Assembly: GCF_019050325.1 (NCBI RefSeq)
Contig: NZ_VOMB01000016.1
Location: 62,001-126,000, forward strand
Origin: [Mycobacterium] fortunisiensis
GTDB lineage: Bacteria; Actinomycetota; Actinomycetes; Mycobacteriales; Mycobacteriaceae
Direction: 5' to 3'
Length of the DNA: 64,000 nt
Position numbers and translations under genes: made by a program. The notes under the pieces were generated by a model. It made no database searches. It had not been told where the DNA came from and saw only the letters and a program-made list of their open reading frames with translations. Of this stretch, positions 8,647-15,993 are shown in pieces. Position 1 is the stretch's first letter. Every line of letters begins with the position of its first letter.

Positions 8647-9087
8647 TCAGGCGGGTTGGAAGGCGAAGGTGACGAGTTCGACGGTGTCGCCGTTGTCATC
8701 TTCTGCCGTGGCGAACGGGACCATGGTGAGTTCGACATTCATGCCGAATCGCAGTTTGGCGGGGTCGTTTTCGGTGAGCCGGCCTTCGACGCGGAGCACG
8801 CCGTTGCCGTCGTCGTCGACGAGCTCGACCAGGCCCACGCCGAAGGGGACGAAATCCTTGCCGGTCGGCCCTTTGTAGGGGGCTCCCGGCGGGAAGCCCT
8901 GGGTGGTCCAGGCGATCACCGTGCCGCGCCTCGGCAGGCGCACTTCTTCGGTGTCGGCCCCGGAACATCTCGGGCAACGGGGTTGGGCCGGGAACGTGGT
9001 GGCCGCGCAGTCGCCGCAGCGGCTGCCGATCAGCTGCGGATCTGCATCGGGCCAGGTCGAAATCTCAGGCGCCAGCGCCTTCTGCAT
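8647..9087 (-). CDS. Zn-ribbon / OB-fold DUF35 protein, partner of the thiolase
   Basis: A 146-residue DUF35 protein. A rubredoxin-like zinc ribbon is visible as CGDC then CPRC (residues about 24-41), followed by an OB-fold domain with the family-typical GTVIAWTTQGFPPGAPYKGP and FVPFGVGLVEL. DUF35 proteins bind Ltp-type thiolases and acyl-CoA substrates, for example the DUF35 part of ChsH2 with Ltp2. It is the first gene of the minus-strand run DUF35-thiolase-amidohydrolase-amidohydrolase. GGAGGATC precedes the ATG at 9087. The promoter region is shared with the divergent molybdopterin enzyme and contains a perfect ACTGTAA-type palindrome. Confidence 0.88.
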   Translation of the reverse strand: MQKALAPEISTWPDADPQLIGSRCGDCAATTFPAQPRCPRCSGADTEEVRLPRRGTVIAWTTQGFPPGAPYKGPTGKDFVPFGVGLVELVDDDGNGVLRVEGRLTENDPAKLRFGMNVELTMVPFATAEDDNGDTVELVTFAFQPA

Positions 9088-9124
9088 ACGTCTGATCCTC
9101 CGTCTCGGTCAAAAAACCCTACCA

Positions 9125-9141
9125 ACTGTAACTCTTACAGT
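9125..9141. promoter_or_regulatory. ACTGTAA-type palindromic operator, site 1
   Basis: Perfect palindrome ACTGTAA-CTC-TTACAGT between the divergent DUF35 operon and the molybdopterin oxidoreductase gene. On the plus strand it overlaps TACAGT and TAACGT, the second a good -10 box exactly 7 bases before GTG 9154. Bound repressor would block this promoter. Confidence 0.8.
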
Positions 9142-9153
9142 AACGTAGACCAA

Positions 9154-11337
9154 GTGACCGGGTGCAAGGCTGAGAACAAGGTGACGTTCTGCCGGATCTG
9201 CGAACCGCTGTGCGGCATGATCGCCACGGTCGAGGATGGCAGGTTGACCGCGCTGCGGCCCGACAAAGAGCACCCACTGTCGGCGGGATTCGCCTGTCAG
9301 AAAGGTATCGCGTTCGCCGAGGTGGTCAACGACCCGGACCGGGTGACCACGCCCCTGCGCCGCACCGGAGCCGGTTTCGAACCGGTCACCTGGGACGAAG
9401 CGCTCGACGATATCGCCGCCCGGCTCACCGCCATCTACCGGCGCCACGGCGCCGGCGCGCTGGGCTGGTACATGGGTAACCCCGCCGCGTTCAGCTACTC
9501 GCATCTGTTCGCCGCGATGACCTTCGCCAAGGGCATCGGCGGCGCGAGCCACTTCTTCTCCTCGTCCACCCAGGACACCAGCAGCCGACTGCTGGCCAAC
9601 CAATTCCTTTACGGCGCACCGTTTCCGGTGCCCATCCCGGATCTGCTCCGTACCGATCTGCTGGTCATGCTCGGGGCAAACCCCGTGGTTTCGCACGGCA
9701 GCTTTCTGACCGCGCCGCGGATCAAGGACCGGATGCACGACATCGTCAAACGGGGCGGGCGGGTCGTTGTCGTCGATCCCCGGCGCAGCGAGACCGCCGC
9801 GCAGTTCGAATGGCTCGGCATCAGCCCCGACACGGACGCCTACTTCCTGCTTGCGCTGTTGCAGGTGATGTTCGACGAGGATCTGGTCAGCGCCCGCGCC
9901 AGGACCCAGGCCGACGGGTTGGCCTGGCTCCAGGCGCAATGCGCACCGTTCACGCCGGAGCACACGCAACGACACACCGGGGTCGAGCCGGACACGGTGC
10001 GCGAGTTGGCCCGCGCTCTGGTCGCCACCCCGCGCGCCGCGGTCTACGGCCGCCTGGGCACGTGCGTCGGGCGCAACGGCACGTTGACCACCTACTTGCT
10101 CGATGCGGTCAACCTCGTCGCCGGAAATCTGGACACCTCGGGCGGCAGTGTGTTCAGCACCCTCGGCATCCCCGGACAGAAGTGGGGTTCGATGGCGATG
10201 GGCGCCTCGCTGCGTCGTAGCTATCGCACCAAACGGACCCGCGTCGGCGGATTCCCGTTGGTGATCGGGGCCGAGCCCGCCGCCTTCATGGCGAAGGAGA
10301 TGACCACGCCAGGCCGGGGTCAGGTCAAGGCGATGTTCATCGGCGCGGGCAACCCGGTGTTGTCGGTGCCGAACGGCCTGGAGTTGGAGGACGCCCTGGA
10401 AGCCACCGACCTGTCGGTCGGCCTCGACCTCTACGTCAACGAAACCACCGCGCACTGCGACTACGTGCTGCCGGTCACCACGATGTACGAGCGAGATGAC
10501 TTCGCCGTCACGTTCCAGATGTTCCAGGCCACACCGTTCCGGCAGGCCACCGATGCGGTGGTGGCACCCCGGGGTCAGGCCCGCGCCGAGTGGGACATCG
10601 TCGTCGACCTGATCGGCCGGATGGCAGTGCGCACACCGGTGTTCGCCGCGATCCGGATGGCGGCCCGGCGTGCGGCGCGGCGCGGGAAGAAACTCAGTCC
10701 TCGTCCGATGATCGACATGATGATCCGGATGGCAGACGGCGGTGACCGGTTCGGGCTGCGCCGTGACGGGTTGACGTTCGACCGGCTGGCGCAACATCAT
10801 CCGCACGGTGTGGTGGTGGCACCGAACATCCGCACCGGAGTGCTCGGCGAGGTGGTGGTGTACCGCAACGGCCGGGTCCGGTTGGCGCACGACGAGATCG
10901 CGGCTGAGATTTCCGCCATGTCGCAGCGCGCCCAGCCTGAAGGGTTCCCGCTACGGATGATCGGTATGCGTGAGCCGCGCTCGGAGAACTCCTGGCTGCA
11001 CAATTCGCCATTGTTGATGCGGGGCAAGCGCATCAACAAGGCGCTCATGCACACTGAGGATGCTGCGATGCGTCGCCTCGCCGACGGTGACGAAGTGCGG
11101 GTCCGCTCGCCATATGGCGCGATCGACATCGCGGTGACGCTGACCGACGACATCGTCCCGGGCACCATCGCGATCCCGCACGGCTGGGGTCACAAGGGGA
11201 CGGGCGGCTGGAAGCTCGCGAACCAGGCCGGCGGATCCAACGTCAACCAACTGATGTCGAGCGATCCCGCCGACATCGAGGCACTGGCCGGGATGTCCTG
11301 GCTGACCGGGGTGCCGGTGCAGGTGGAACCCTGCTGA
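9154..11337 (+). CDS. Molybdopterin-dependent oxidoreductase (DMSO-reductase superfamily)
   Basis: A 727-residue protein. The N-terminal [4Fe-4S] motif is C13-x2-C16-x3-C20-x27-C48, followed by the large molybdopterin-guanine-dinucleotide domains and a C-terminal cofactor-binding domain (about residues 590-720, starting near PLRMIGMREPRSENSWLHN). No Tat signal is seen, so it is probably cytoplasmic. In the segment DTSSRLLANQ (about 141-150) the residue that aligns with the Cys/Sec/Ser metal ligand of many relatives appears to be Leu. GTG 9154 is chosen because a -10-like TAACGT lies 7 bases upstream, suggesting a leaderless mRNA; GTG 9181 is possible. Its reaction is unknown; oxygen-independent hydroxylation or redox conversion of the island substrate is a guess. 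Confidence 0.85.
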   Translation: MTGCKAENKVTFCRICEPLCGMIATVEDGRLTALRPDKEHPLSAGFACQKGIAFAEVVNDPDRVTTPLRRTGAGFEPVTWDEALDDIAARLTAIYRRHGAGALGWYMGNPAAFSYSHLFAAMTFAKGIGGASHFFSSSTQDTSSRLLANQFLYGAPFPVPIPDLLRTDLLVMLGANPVVSHGSFLTAPRIKDRMHDIVKRGGRVVVVDPRRSETAAQFEWLGISPDTDAYFLLALLQVMFDEDLVSARARTQADGLAWLQAQCAPFTPEHTQRHTGVEPDTVRELARALVATPRAAVYGRLGTCVGRNGTLTTYLLDAVNLVAGNLDTSGGSVFSTLGIPGQKWGSMAMGASLRRSYRTKRTRVGGFPLVIGAEPAAFMAKEMTTPGRGQVKAMFIGAGNPVLSVPNGLELEDALEATDLSVGLDLYVNETTAHCDYVLPVTTMYERDDFAVTFQMFQATPFRQATDAVVAPRGQARAEWDIVVDLIGRMAVRTPVFAAIRMAARRAARRGKKLSPRPMIDMMIRMADGGDRFGLRRDGLTFDRLAQHHPHGVVVAPNIRTGVLGEVVVYRNGRVRLAHDEIAAEISAMSQRAQPEGFPLRMIGMREPRSENSWLHNSPLLMRGKRINKALMHTEDAAMRRLADGDEVRVRSPYGAIDIAVTLTDDIVPGTIAIPHGWGHKGTGGWKLANQAGGSNVNQLMSSDPADIEALAGMSWLTGVPVQVEPC

Positions 11338-11353
11338 CCTTCCCCGCCTTCCG

Positions 11354-11417
11354 CGCCGAAACGGCATTCCGGCAGGCTGGTACTCGCACTTTCTCTGCTG
11401 GAATGCGATTTCGGCGG
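11354..11417. repeat. Intergenic hairpin repeat, family A, copy 2 (inverted)
   Basis: This 64-base element begins GCGCCGAAACGGCATTCC and ends ATTTCGGCGG. Aligned with the reverse complement of 1463-1527 it matches through both arms and the loop (TACTCGCACTTT), with only scattered changes. It lies 16 bases after the stop of the molybdopterin gene, where it could act as a terminator. Confidence 0.82.
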
Positions 11418-11428
11418 TGGTGGGGATT

Positions 11429-11445
11429 ACTGTAAGTGTTACAGT
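11429..11445. promoter_or_regulatory. ACTGTAA-type palindromic operator, site 2
   Basis: Perfect palindrome ACTGTAA-GTG-TTACAGT. Its right arm contains TACAGT (11440-11445), a -10-like hexamer 7 bases before ATG 11453. There is no room for a Shine-Dalgarno sequence, so the aldehyde dehydrogenase mRNA is probably leaderless and directly blocked when the site is occupied. Confidence 0.82.
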
Positions 11446-11452
11446 TGCGCGC

Positions 11453-12988
11453 ATGAGCGAAGTCGTGGACCAGGCCGTCACGAGTGTGGAGATCGGCCGA
11501 CGCGCGGCCGGCCGGGCCGAGAAGCGCATGCTGATCGACGGCGAGCTGGTGGCGGCGGTGTCCGGCGCCGAGTTCGACAACCTCAGCCCGGCCACCGGCC
11601 TGCTACTGGGGACGACCGCGGCGGCGGGATCCGAAGACATGGACCGCGCGATCGGCGCGGCCCGGCGTGCCTTCGACGAATCCGACTGGTCGACCAACCG
11701 TGAATTGCGCAAGCGCGTGCTGGCCCAACTGCAGGACGCCATCGAGGCGGAAAAAGACGACCTGCGTGAGGAATTGATCGCCGAGGTCGGCTGCCCGGCG
11801 ATGACGACGGAGAACGCCCAACTGGACTGGCCGCTGGCCGACGGGCTGCGCTACCCGGCCCGCCTCATCGACGAGTTCGAATGGGAACGCACCCTCGACG
11901 GTGGTGGGCTGTTCGGTGAGCGCAACGCCCGCACCGTGGTCAAGGAGGCCGTCGGAGTGGTCGCGGCGATCACCCCGTCGAACTTCCCGATCGAGGTGAT
12001 CGTCAACAAGCTGGGGCCGGCGCTGGCGGCGGGCAATACCGTTGTCCTCAAACCCGATCCGAATACACCCTGGAACGCCACCCGGTTGGGACGGCTGGTC
12101 GCCGAGCGCACCGACATGCCACCGGGGGTGCTCAACGTGGTCCCGACCCCGTCCAACGAGGTGGCCGGACGGCTGGGCACCGATCCGCGGGTGGACATGG
12201 TGTCGTTCACCGGGTCGACGGCCGTCGGCAGACATCTGATGCGCGTCGGGGCCGACACCATGAAGCGAACCTTCCTGGAACTCGGCGGCAAGTCGGCGAT
12301 GATCGTGCTCGACGATGCCAAGCCCGGCCACATCATCCCCGGGGCGATCGGCGCGTGCGTGCACGCCGGTCAGGCCTGTGCGGCCAACACCCGAATGTTG
12401 GTGCACCGCAGCCTGTTCGACGAAGCCGTTGCCAATGTGACGATGGCATTCGGTGCGGTCCCGGTGGGTGATCCGGCGTTGCCGACCACCCTGGTCGGTC
12501 CCTTGATCAGCGCGGCGGCCAAGCAGCGCGTTCTCGATGCCATCGACGGTGCCCGCCGCGACGGCGCCGATGTCGCGGTGGGCGGGGACGTGCCCGAGGG
12601 CTTGCCCGCTCATCTGGCCGACGGACATTTCGTCGCGCCCACCGTCATCGTCGGAGCCGATCCGGGATCGGCGATCGCCCAGGACGAGGTGTTCGGACCG
12701 GTTGTGGTGATGCTGCCGTTCGACGATGACGACGAGGCGGTGCGCATCGCCAACCACAGCGCCTTCGGTTTGGCCGGTGCGGTGATGTCGGCCTCCCCGG
12801 AACGGGCGATGGGGATCGCGCGGCGGATCAGGACCGGCGCAATCGGTGTCAATGGCGGGATGTACTACGGAGCGGACGCTCCGTTCGGTGGCTACAAGAA
12901 CAGTGGTGTCGGAAGGCAGTGCGGCATCGAAGGGTTCGCGCAGTACACCGAGACCAAGACGATCGGGTGGCGGCTACCGCGCCAGTGA
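11453..12988 (+). CDS. Aldehyde dehydrogenase (NAD(P)+-dependent)
   Basis: A 511-residue aldehyde dehydrogenase. Recognisable elements are the PSNFPIEV segment (substrate/cofactor channel), the Rossmann-type SFTGSTAVGR, the general-base Glu in LELGGKSA and the catalytic Cys in HAGQACAANTR. The C-terminal FGGYKNSGVGRQCG motif is also present. It oxidises an aldehyde to the acid. The operator abutting the start codon makes it a direct regulon member. The frame stays open to 11417, but ATG 11453 fits the promoter geometry and the family N terminus. Substrate unknown; an aldehyde produced by the P450 or another oxygenase is the obvious candidate. Confidence 0.92.
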   Translation: MSEVVDQAVTSVEIGRRAAGRAEKRMLIDGELVAAVSGAEFDNLSPATGLLLGTTAAAGSEDMDRAIGAARRAFDESDWSTNRELRKRVLAQLQDAIEAEKDDLREELIAEVGCPAMTTENAQLDWPLADGLRYPARLIDEFEWERTLDGGGLFGERNARTVVKEAVGVVAAITPSNFPIEVIVNKLGPALAAGNTVVLKPDPNTPWNATRLGRLVAERTDMPPGVLNVVPTPSNEVAGRLGTDPRVDMVSFTGSTAVGRHLMRVGADTMKRTFLELGGKSAMIVLDDAKPGHIIPGAIGACVHAGQACAANTRMLVHRSLFDEAVANVTMAFGAVPVGDPALPTTLVGPLISAAAKQRVLDAIDGARRDGADVAVGGDVPEGLPAHLADGHFVAPTVIVGADPGSAIAQDEVFGPVVVMLPFDDDDEAVRIANHSAFGLAGAVMSASPERAMGIARRIRTGAIGVNGGMYYGADAPFGGYKNSGVGRQCGIEGFAQYTETKTIGWRLPRQ

Positions 12989-13014
12989 CTTTTCCTCGCC
13001 GACAGTTTCCTTGG

Positions 13015-13710
13015 TCAGGAATTGTGGCAGAACGCCTCCGCGCGATCGAGGATGCTGTCCAGGATGTGGTCGAAGTTGCCGTCGTCGGCCATGCCGATCC
13101 GGTAGCCACGCCCGGGGATCGAGGCGATCAGTGGCATCGCCTCGGCGTCGATCACCTGTTCCCAGTATTCGCGCGGGAAATGCACCTCGGCTGAGCGGCT
13201 CTGCAGCCGCTGCAGCACTGCGGAACTCCGCACCAGCACCGCGACGGACGTATAGGTGTCGAAGGCCTGCTTGGCGGTGAGGCCGGCCGCCACCAGCGCG
13301 GCCACCGGCTGTTCGATCTTCTCCAGCGCGGTGCGCGCGGCCGGGATGTTCTTGGTGCCGCGGATCAGGATGAGATCGCACACGATCGGATTGCTCTTGA
13401 ACATCTCGCGCATGCGGTGGGCATGGGCGCGGAGGGATTCGCGCCAGGTGCCGGCGTCGATGGCCAGGACGCTCATGTCGTACTCGAGCAGGACGCGTTC
13501 GGTCATCGCGTCGAGCAGCTCGTCCTTGCGCCGGAAATACCAGTAGATGCTGGTGACTCCGACGTCGAGATGACGGGCCAGCTGCGGCATGCTCAGGTTC
13601 TCGATCGACACCTCGTCGGCGACTTCGAAAGCACCACGCAGGATTTCGTCGACGCTGATCGACCCGCGTTCACGGCGCTGACGACCACGGGCGCTCGCGG
13701 GCCTGACCAT
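13015..13710 (-). CDS. TetR-family regulator, candidate master regulator of the ACTGTAA regulon
   Basis: A 231-residue TetR-type regulator. After an Arg-rich N terminus, the DNA-binding domain runs from about residue 20 to 65, with the helix-turn-helix MPQLARHLDVGVTSIYWYFRRKDEL. The C-terminal domain includes a TetR-C-like helical bundle. It lies 10 bases downstream of the P450 gene and is probably cotranscribed from a promoter with a perfect ACTGTAA palindrome (15003-15019), which would give autoregulation. It is the only TetR gene inside the span of these operators whose own promoter carries one; the TetR at 26126 has a different palindrome. The assignment as regulator of the island is inference. 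Ligand unknown. Confidence 0.88.
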   Translation of the reverse strand: MVRPASARGRQRRERGSISVDEILRGAFEVADEVSIENLSMPQLARHLDVGVTSIYWYFRRKDELLDAMTERVLLEYDMSVLAIDAGTWRESLRAHAHRMREMFKSNPIVCDLILIRGTKNIPAARTALEKIEQPVAALVAAGLTAKQAFDTYTSVAVLVRSSAVLQRLQSRSAEVHFPREYWEQVIDAEAMPLIASIPGRGYRIGMADDGNFDHILDSILDRAEAFCHNS

Positions 13711-13720
13711 GACTGTATCC

Positions 13721-14953
13721 CTATCGGATCGGCTCGAAGGTGACCGGGATGGCAGTGGGGGAGCGGAACGGCTGACCGAAGATGTGTGGATCGTCGTCGG
13801 TGACCAGCTTCAGATTGCGCACCCGCGACAGCAGGCTCTCCATGGCGACCCGGGTTTCCATCCGGGCCAGGTGCAGGCCCATGCAGGTGTGTTCGCCGGC
13901 GGCAAAGGTGATGTGCGGTACCCGTTTCCGGAAGATGTCGAACTCCTCGGGGCGCTCCCAACGGTTCTCGTCGCGATTGGCCGAACCTATGCAGACGTCG
14001 ATCACCGCACCGGCGGGCAGCGCCACACCGTCGAGTTCGGTGTCGCGCGTGGTGGAGCGCTGCACGGTGGTCAGGGGCGTTTCGTAGCGCAGCCCCTCCT
14101 CGATGGCCGGCCCGATCAGCTCATGATCGGCGTGCACTGCGGCGAACTGCTCGGGGTGGGTGAGCAGCAGGTAGATCAGGTTGCCCGAAGACCGGTAGGT
14201 GGTCTCCAGGCCGGCCGGCAACAGCAGCCGCAGGAACGAGTAGATGGCCCCGTCGGTCAGCTTTTCACCGTCGATCTCAGCGGTGACCAGATCGCCGATG
14301 ATGTCCTCGGTGGGCTTGGACCGGCGCAGGTCGATCTGGGCCAGGAAGTAGTCTTTCAGCGCTGCGGAGGCCTCAAAAGCACGCTTGTACTTGACGGTGT
14401 AGCTGATCAGCTCGACCGCGCGTTGACGGAACCACGGCAGATCTTCCTCGGGAAGCCCGAGCAGCGTGGAGATGACACGGGTGGGGAACTCGAAGGTGAA
14501 GTCGCGCACGAGATCGGCGCTGCCGGCGTCGATGAACTCGTCGACGAGTGACTCGCAGATCGGTCGGACGATCTCGGGTTCCCAGCGCTGCAGCGAACGC
14601 GACTTGAACGCGGCCGACACCAGGTTGCGGTGGTCGCGGTGGGTTTTGCCCTCCATCGCCAAGATGGTGGGACCGATGAACAGACCGATGGTGTGGTCGT
14701 AGATCTTCGAGTTGAACGACTTGCCGTCCCGGAACACGGTATTGACCGCGTCGTACGAAACGGCGGCGAATTGGTGTTCCGGCAGAAGGGATTCCGGTGT
14801 CTTGGACCAATCCATCACCGAGCCGCGGAACACGCCGTGCCTGGCCCGGTGCTGGGCGAAGAACGGGTACGGGTCACGGAGCAGGGTGGCGGTGTCCACG
14901 ACGGGCTCGCCGACCGTTCCCTGCGATGCGAATTCCTGTACCTGGTTATCCAC
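13721..14953 (-). CDS. Cytochrome P450
   Basis: A 410-residue soluble class I-type bacterial P450. The heme-binding loop is FAAGEHTCMGLHLARME, with Cys as thiolate ligand; EGLRYE supplies the ExxR motif. The I-helix reads LPAGLETTYRS, so the usual AGxDT is AGLET, with Glu in place of Asp in the acid-alcohol pair. GTG 14953 is used (GGGG upstream). It is the first gene of the P450-TetR transcription unit and has an ACTGTAA operator about 50 bases upstream. It probably hydroxylates the island substrate and needs a ferredoxin and reductase, neither of which is encoded nearby. Its CYP family was not assigned. Confidence 0.92.
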   Translation of the reverse strand: MDNQVQEFASQGTVGEPVVDTATLLRDPYPFFAQHRARHGVFRGSVMDWSKTPESLLPEHQFAAVSYDAVNTVFRDGKSFNSKIYDHTIGLFIGPTILAMEGKTHRDHRNLVSAAFKSRSLQRWEPEIVRPICESLVDEFIDAGSADLVRDFTFEFPTRVISTLLGLPEEDLPWFRQRAVELISYTVKYKRAFEASAALKDYFLAQIDLRRSKPTEDIIGDLVTAEIDGEKLTDGAIYSFLRLLLPAGLETTYRSSGNLIYLLLTHPEQFAAVHADHELIGPAIEEGLRYETPLTTVQRSTTRDTELDGVALPAGAVIDVCIGSANRDENRWERPEEFDIFRKRVPHITFAAGEHTCMGLHLARMETRVAMESLLSRVRNLKLVTDDDPHIFGQPFRSPTAIPVTFEPIR

Positions 14954-15002
14954 GGCTCACCCCATCACCATTTGCAACGGCACACTCACACTGATGAATA
15001 TT

Positions 15003-15019
15003 ACTGTAAATATTACAGT
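15003..15019. promoter_or_regulatory. ACTGTAA-type palindromic operator, site 3
   Basis: ACTGTAA-ATA-TTACAGT, within TTACTGTAAATATTACAGTAA (15001-15021), the longest and cleanest copy in the window. It lies between the SDR stop (15048) and the P450 start (14953), both on the minus strand, so it controls the P450-TetR unit. Confidence 0.82.
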
Positions 15020-15047
15020 AACGAAATCTGCGCAGCTCTCACCCGTA

Positions 15048-15833
15048 TCAGAGCGGGATCGGCGCACCATTGCTCATCGCCGCGATGAAGCCCCCGTCCA
15101 CCTGGATGTCCTGTCCGTTGACCCAGCGCGCCTCGGGGGAGGCCAGGAAGGCGATCAGTGGCACCACGTCGTCGACGGTGGCGTGCCGCCCCACCGTGGA
15201 GCGCACCATGTCGAGCACGTCCTTGCCCATGGTCTCCTCGAAATCGGACAGGATCGGCGTCTCGACCGGACCGGGGCTGACGGTGTTCACCCGCACGCCG
15301 TACTTGCTCCAGGCCGGCCCCGCGATGCGTTTGACGAACAGGATCGCGGCCTGCTTGGAGGTGGTGTACACCGGGAACTGCGGATCCTGCCCGTCCTGCC
15401 ACCGTGCCACCGCGTCGCCGTCGGTGAGTTCCAGTAAGCCGTCGAGGATGTCGAGGCGTTGTTGCCAGCCCAGCGCCGCTGTCGACGCCACCGTGACAAT
15501 CGAGCCGCCGTGCCGCAGCAGCGGCAACATGCCCTCGGCCATCAGGCGCATGCCCAGGTAGTTCACCTTGAGCACGTCGGCCGCCGGCGCGGTGCCCGGC
15601 ACCCCGGCGACGTGGGCGAGCATGTCCCAACCGTCACCGATCTCGCTCAGCAACCGGGCGATGTCGGCGGCGTCGCGCAGGTCGCACGTGGCGTGTTCGG
15701 AGGCCGGGGTGTCGCCGGCGAGCAGATCGACGGCGAGTACGTGATCGCCGCGCTCGTGAAAGTGCGCCGCGGTGGCCGCTCCGATGCCGGACCCGGCTCC
15801 GACGACGACGATTCTGCGTGAGCTTTCCGACAT
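15048..15833 (-). CDS. Short-chain dehydrogenase/reductase
   Basis: A 261-residue classical SDR. Features are the nucleotide-binding GAGSGIG (about residues 12-18), the catalytic Tyr-Lys in YTTSKQA, a preceding Ser in TVASTAA and the C-terminal NGQDIQVDGGF. It interconverts a hydroxyl and a ketone with NAD(P)(H). The frame is open much further upstream, but ATG 15833 gives the normal SDR N terminus, and two degenerate ACTGTAA-type sites lie 14-54 bases upstream. Likely role: oxidation of an alcohol made by one of the oxygenases, which is inference. Confidence 0.92.
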   Translation of the reverse strand: MSESSRRIVVVGAGSGIGAATAAHFHERGDHVLAVDLLAGDTPASEHATCDLRDAADIARLLSEIGDGWDMLAHVAGVPGTAPAADVLKVNYLGMRLMAEGMLPLLRHGGSIVTVASTAALGWQQRLDILDGLLELTDGDAVARWQDGQDPQFPVYTTSKQAAILFVKRIAGPAWSKYGVRVNTVSPGPVETPILSDFEETMGKDVLDMVRSTVGRHATVDDVVPLIAFLASPEARWVNGQDIQVDGGFIAAMSNGAPIPL

Positions 15834-15846
15834 GTCCCGACCTCTC

Positions 15847-15887
15847 ACTGAATTAACGACAGTAAGGACGACTGTAAACAATTCAGG
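15847..15887. promoter_or_regulatory. Two degenerate ACTGTAA-type operators, site 4
   Basis: ACTGAAT-TAA-CGACAGT (15847-15863) and ACTGTAA-ACA-ATTCAGG (15871-15887) each match the consensus well in one arm and poorly in the other. They lie just upstream of the SDR start (15833, minus strand) and about 105 bases before the divergent aldehyde dehydrogenase (15994). A still weaker match is at 15927-15943 (ACCGTTA-GCC-TTACCGG). Confidence 0.55.
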
Positions 15888-15993
15888 CGGGCCGGACAAT
15901 CGGCTTCGGCGTGCCTGGAGGGTGCTACCGTTAGCCTTACCGGAGGGACCTTCGGGATGTAGGTGAGGCGCGCCTGAGGACGGGACGGAATCG

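Noticed and set aside
8656-9153. Extension of the molybdopterin gene upstream to 8656
   Set aside because: It would run through the DUF35 gene and the operator; the conserved Fe-S motif begins just after GTG 9154.
9109-10890. A 593-residue minus-strand frame opposite the molybdopterin enzyme
   Set aside because: Low-complexity His/Arg/Gln composition without motifs; the plus strand shows Fe-S and molybdopterin motifs.
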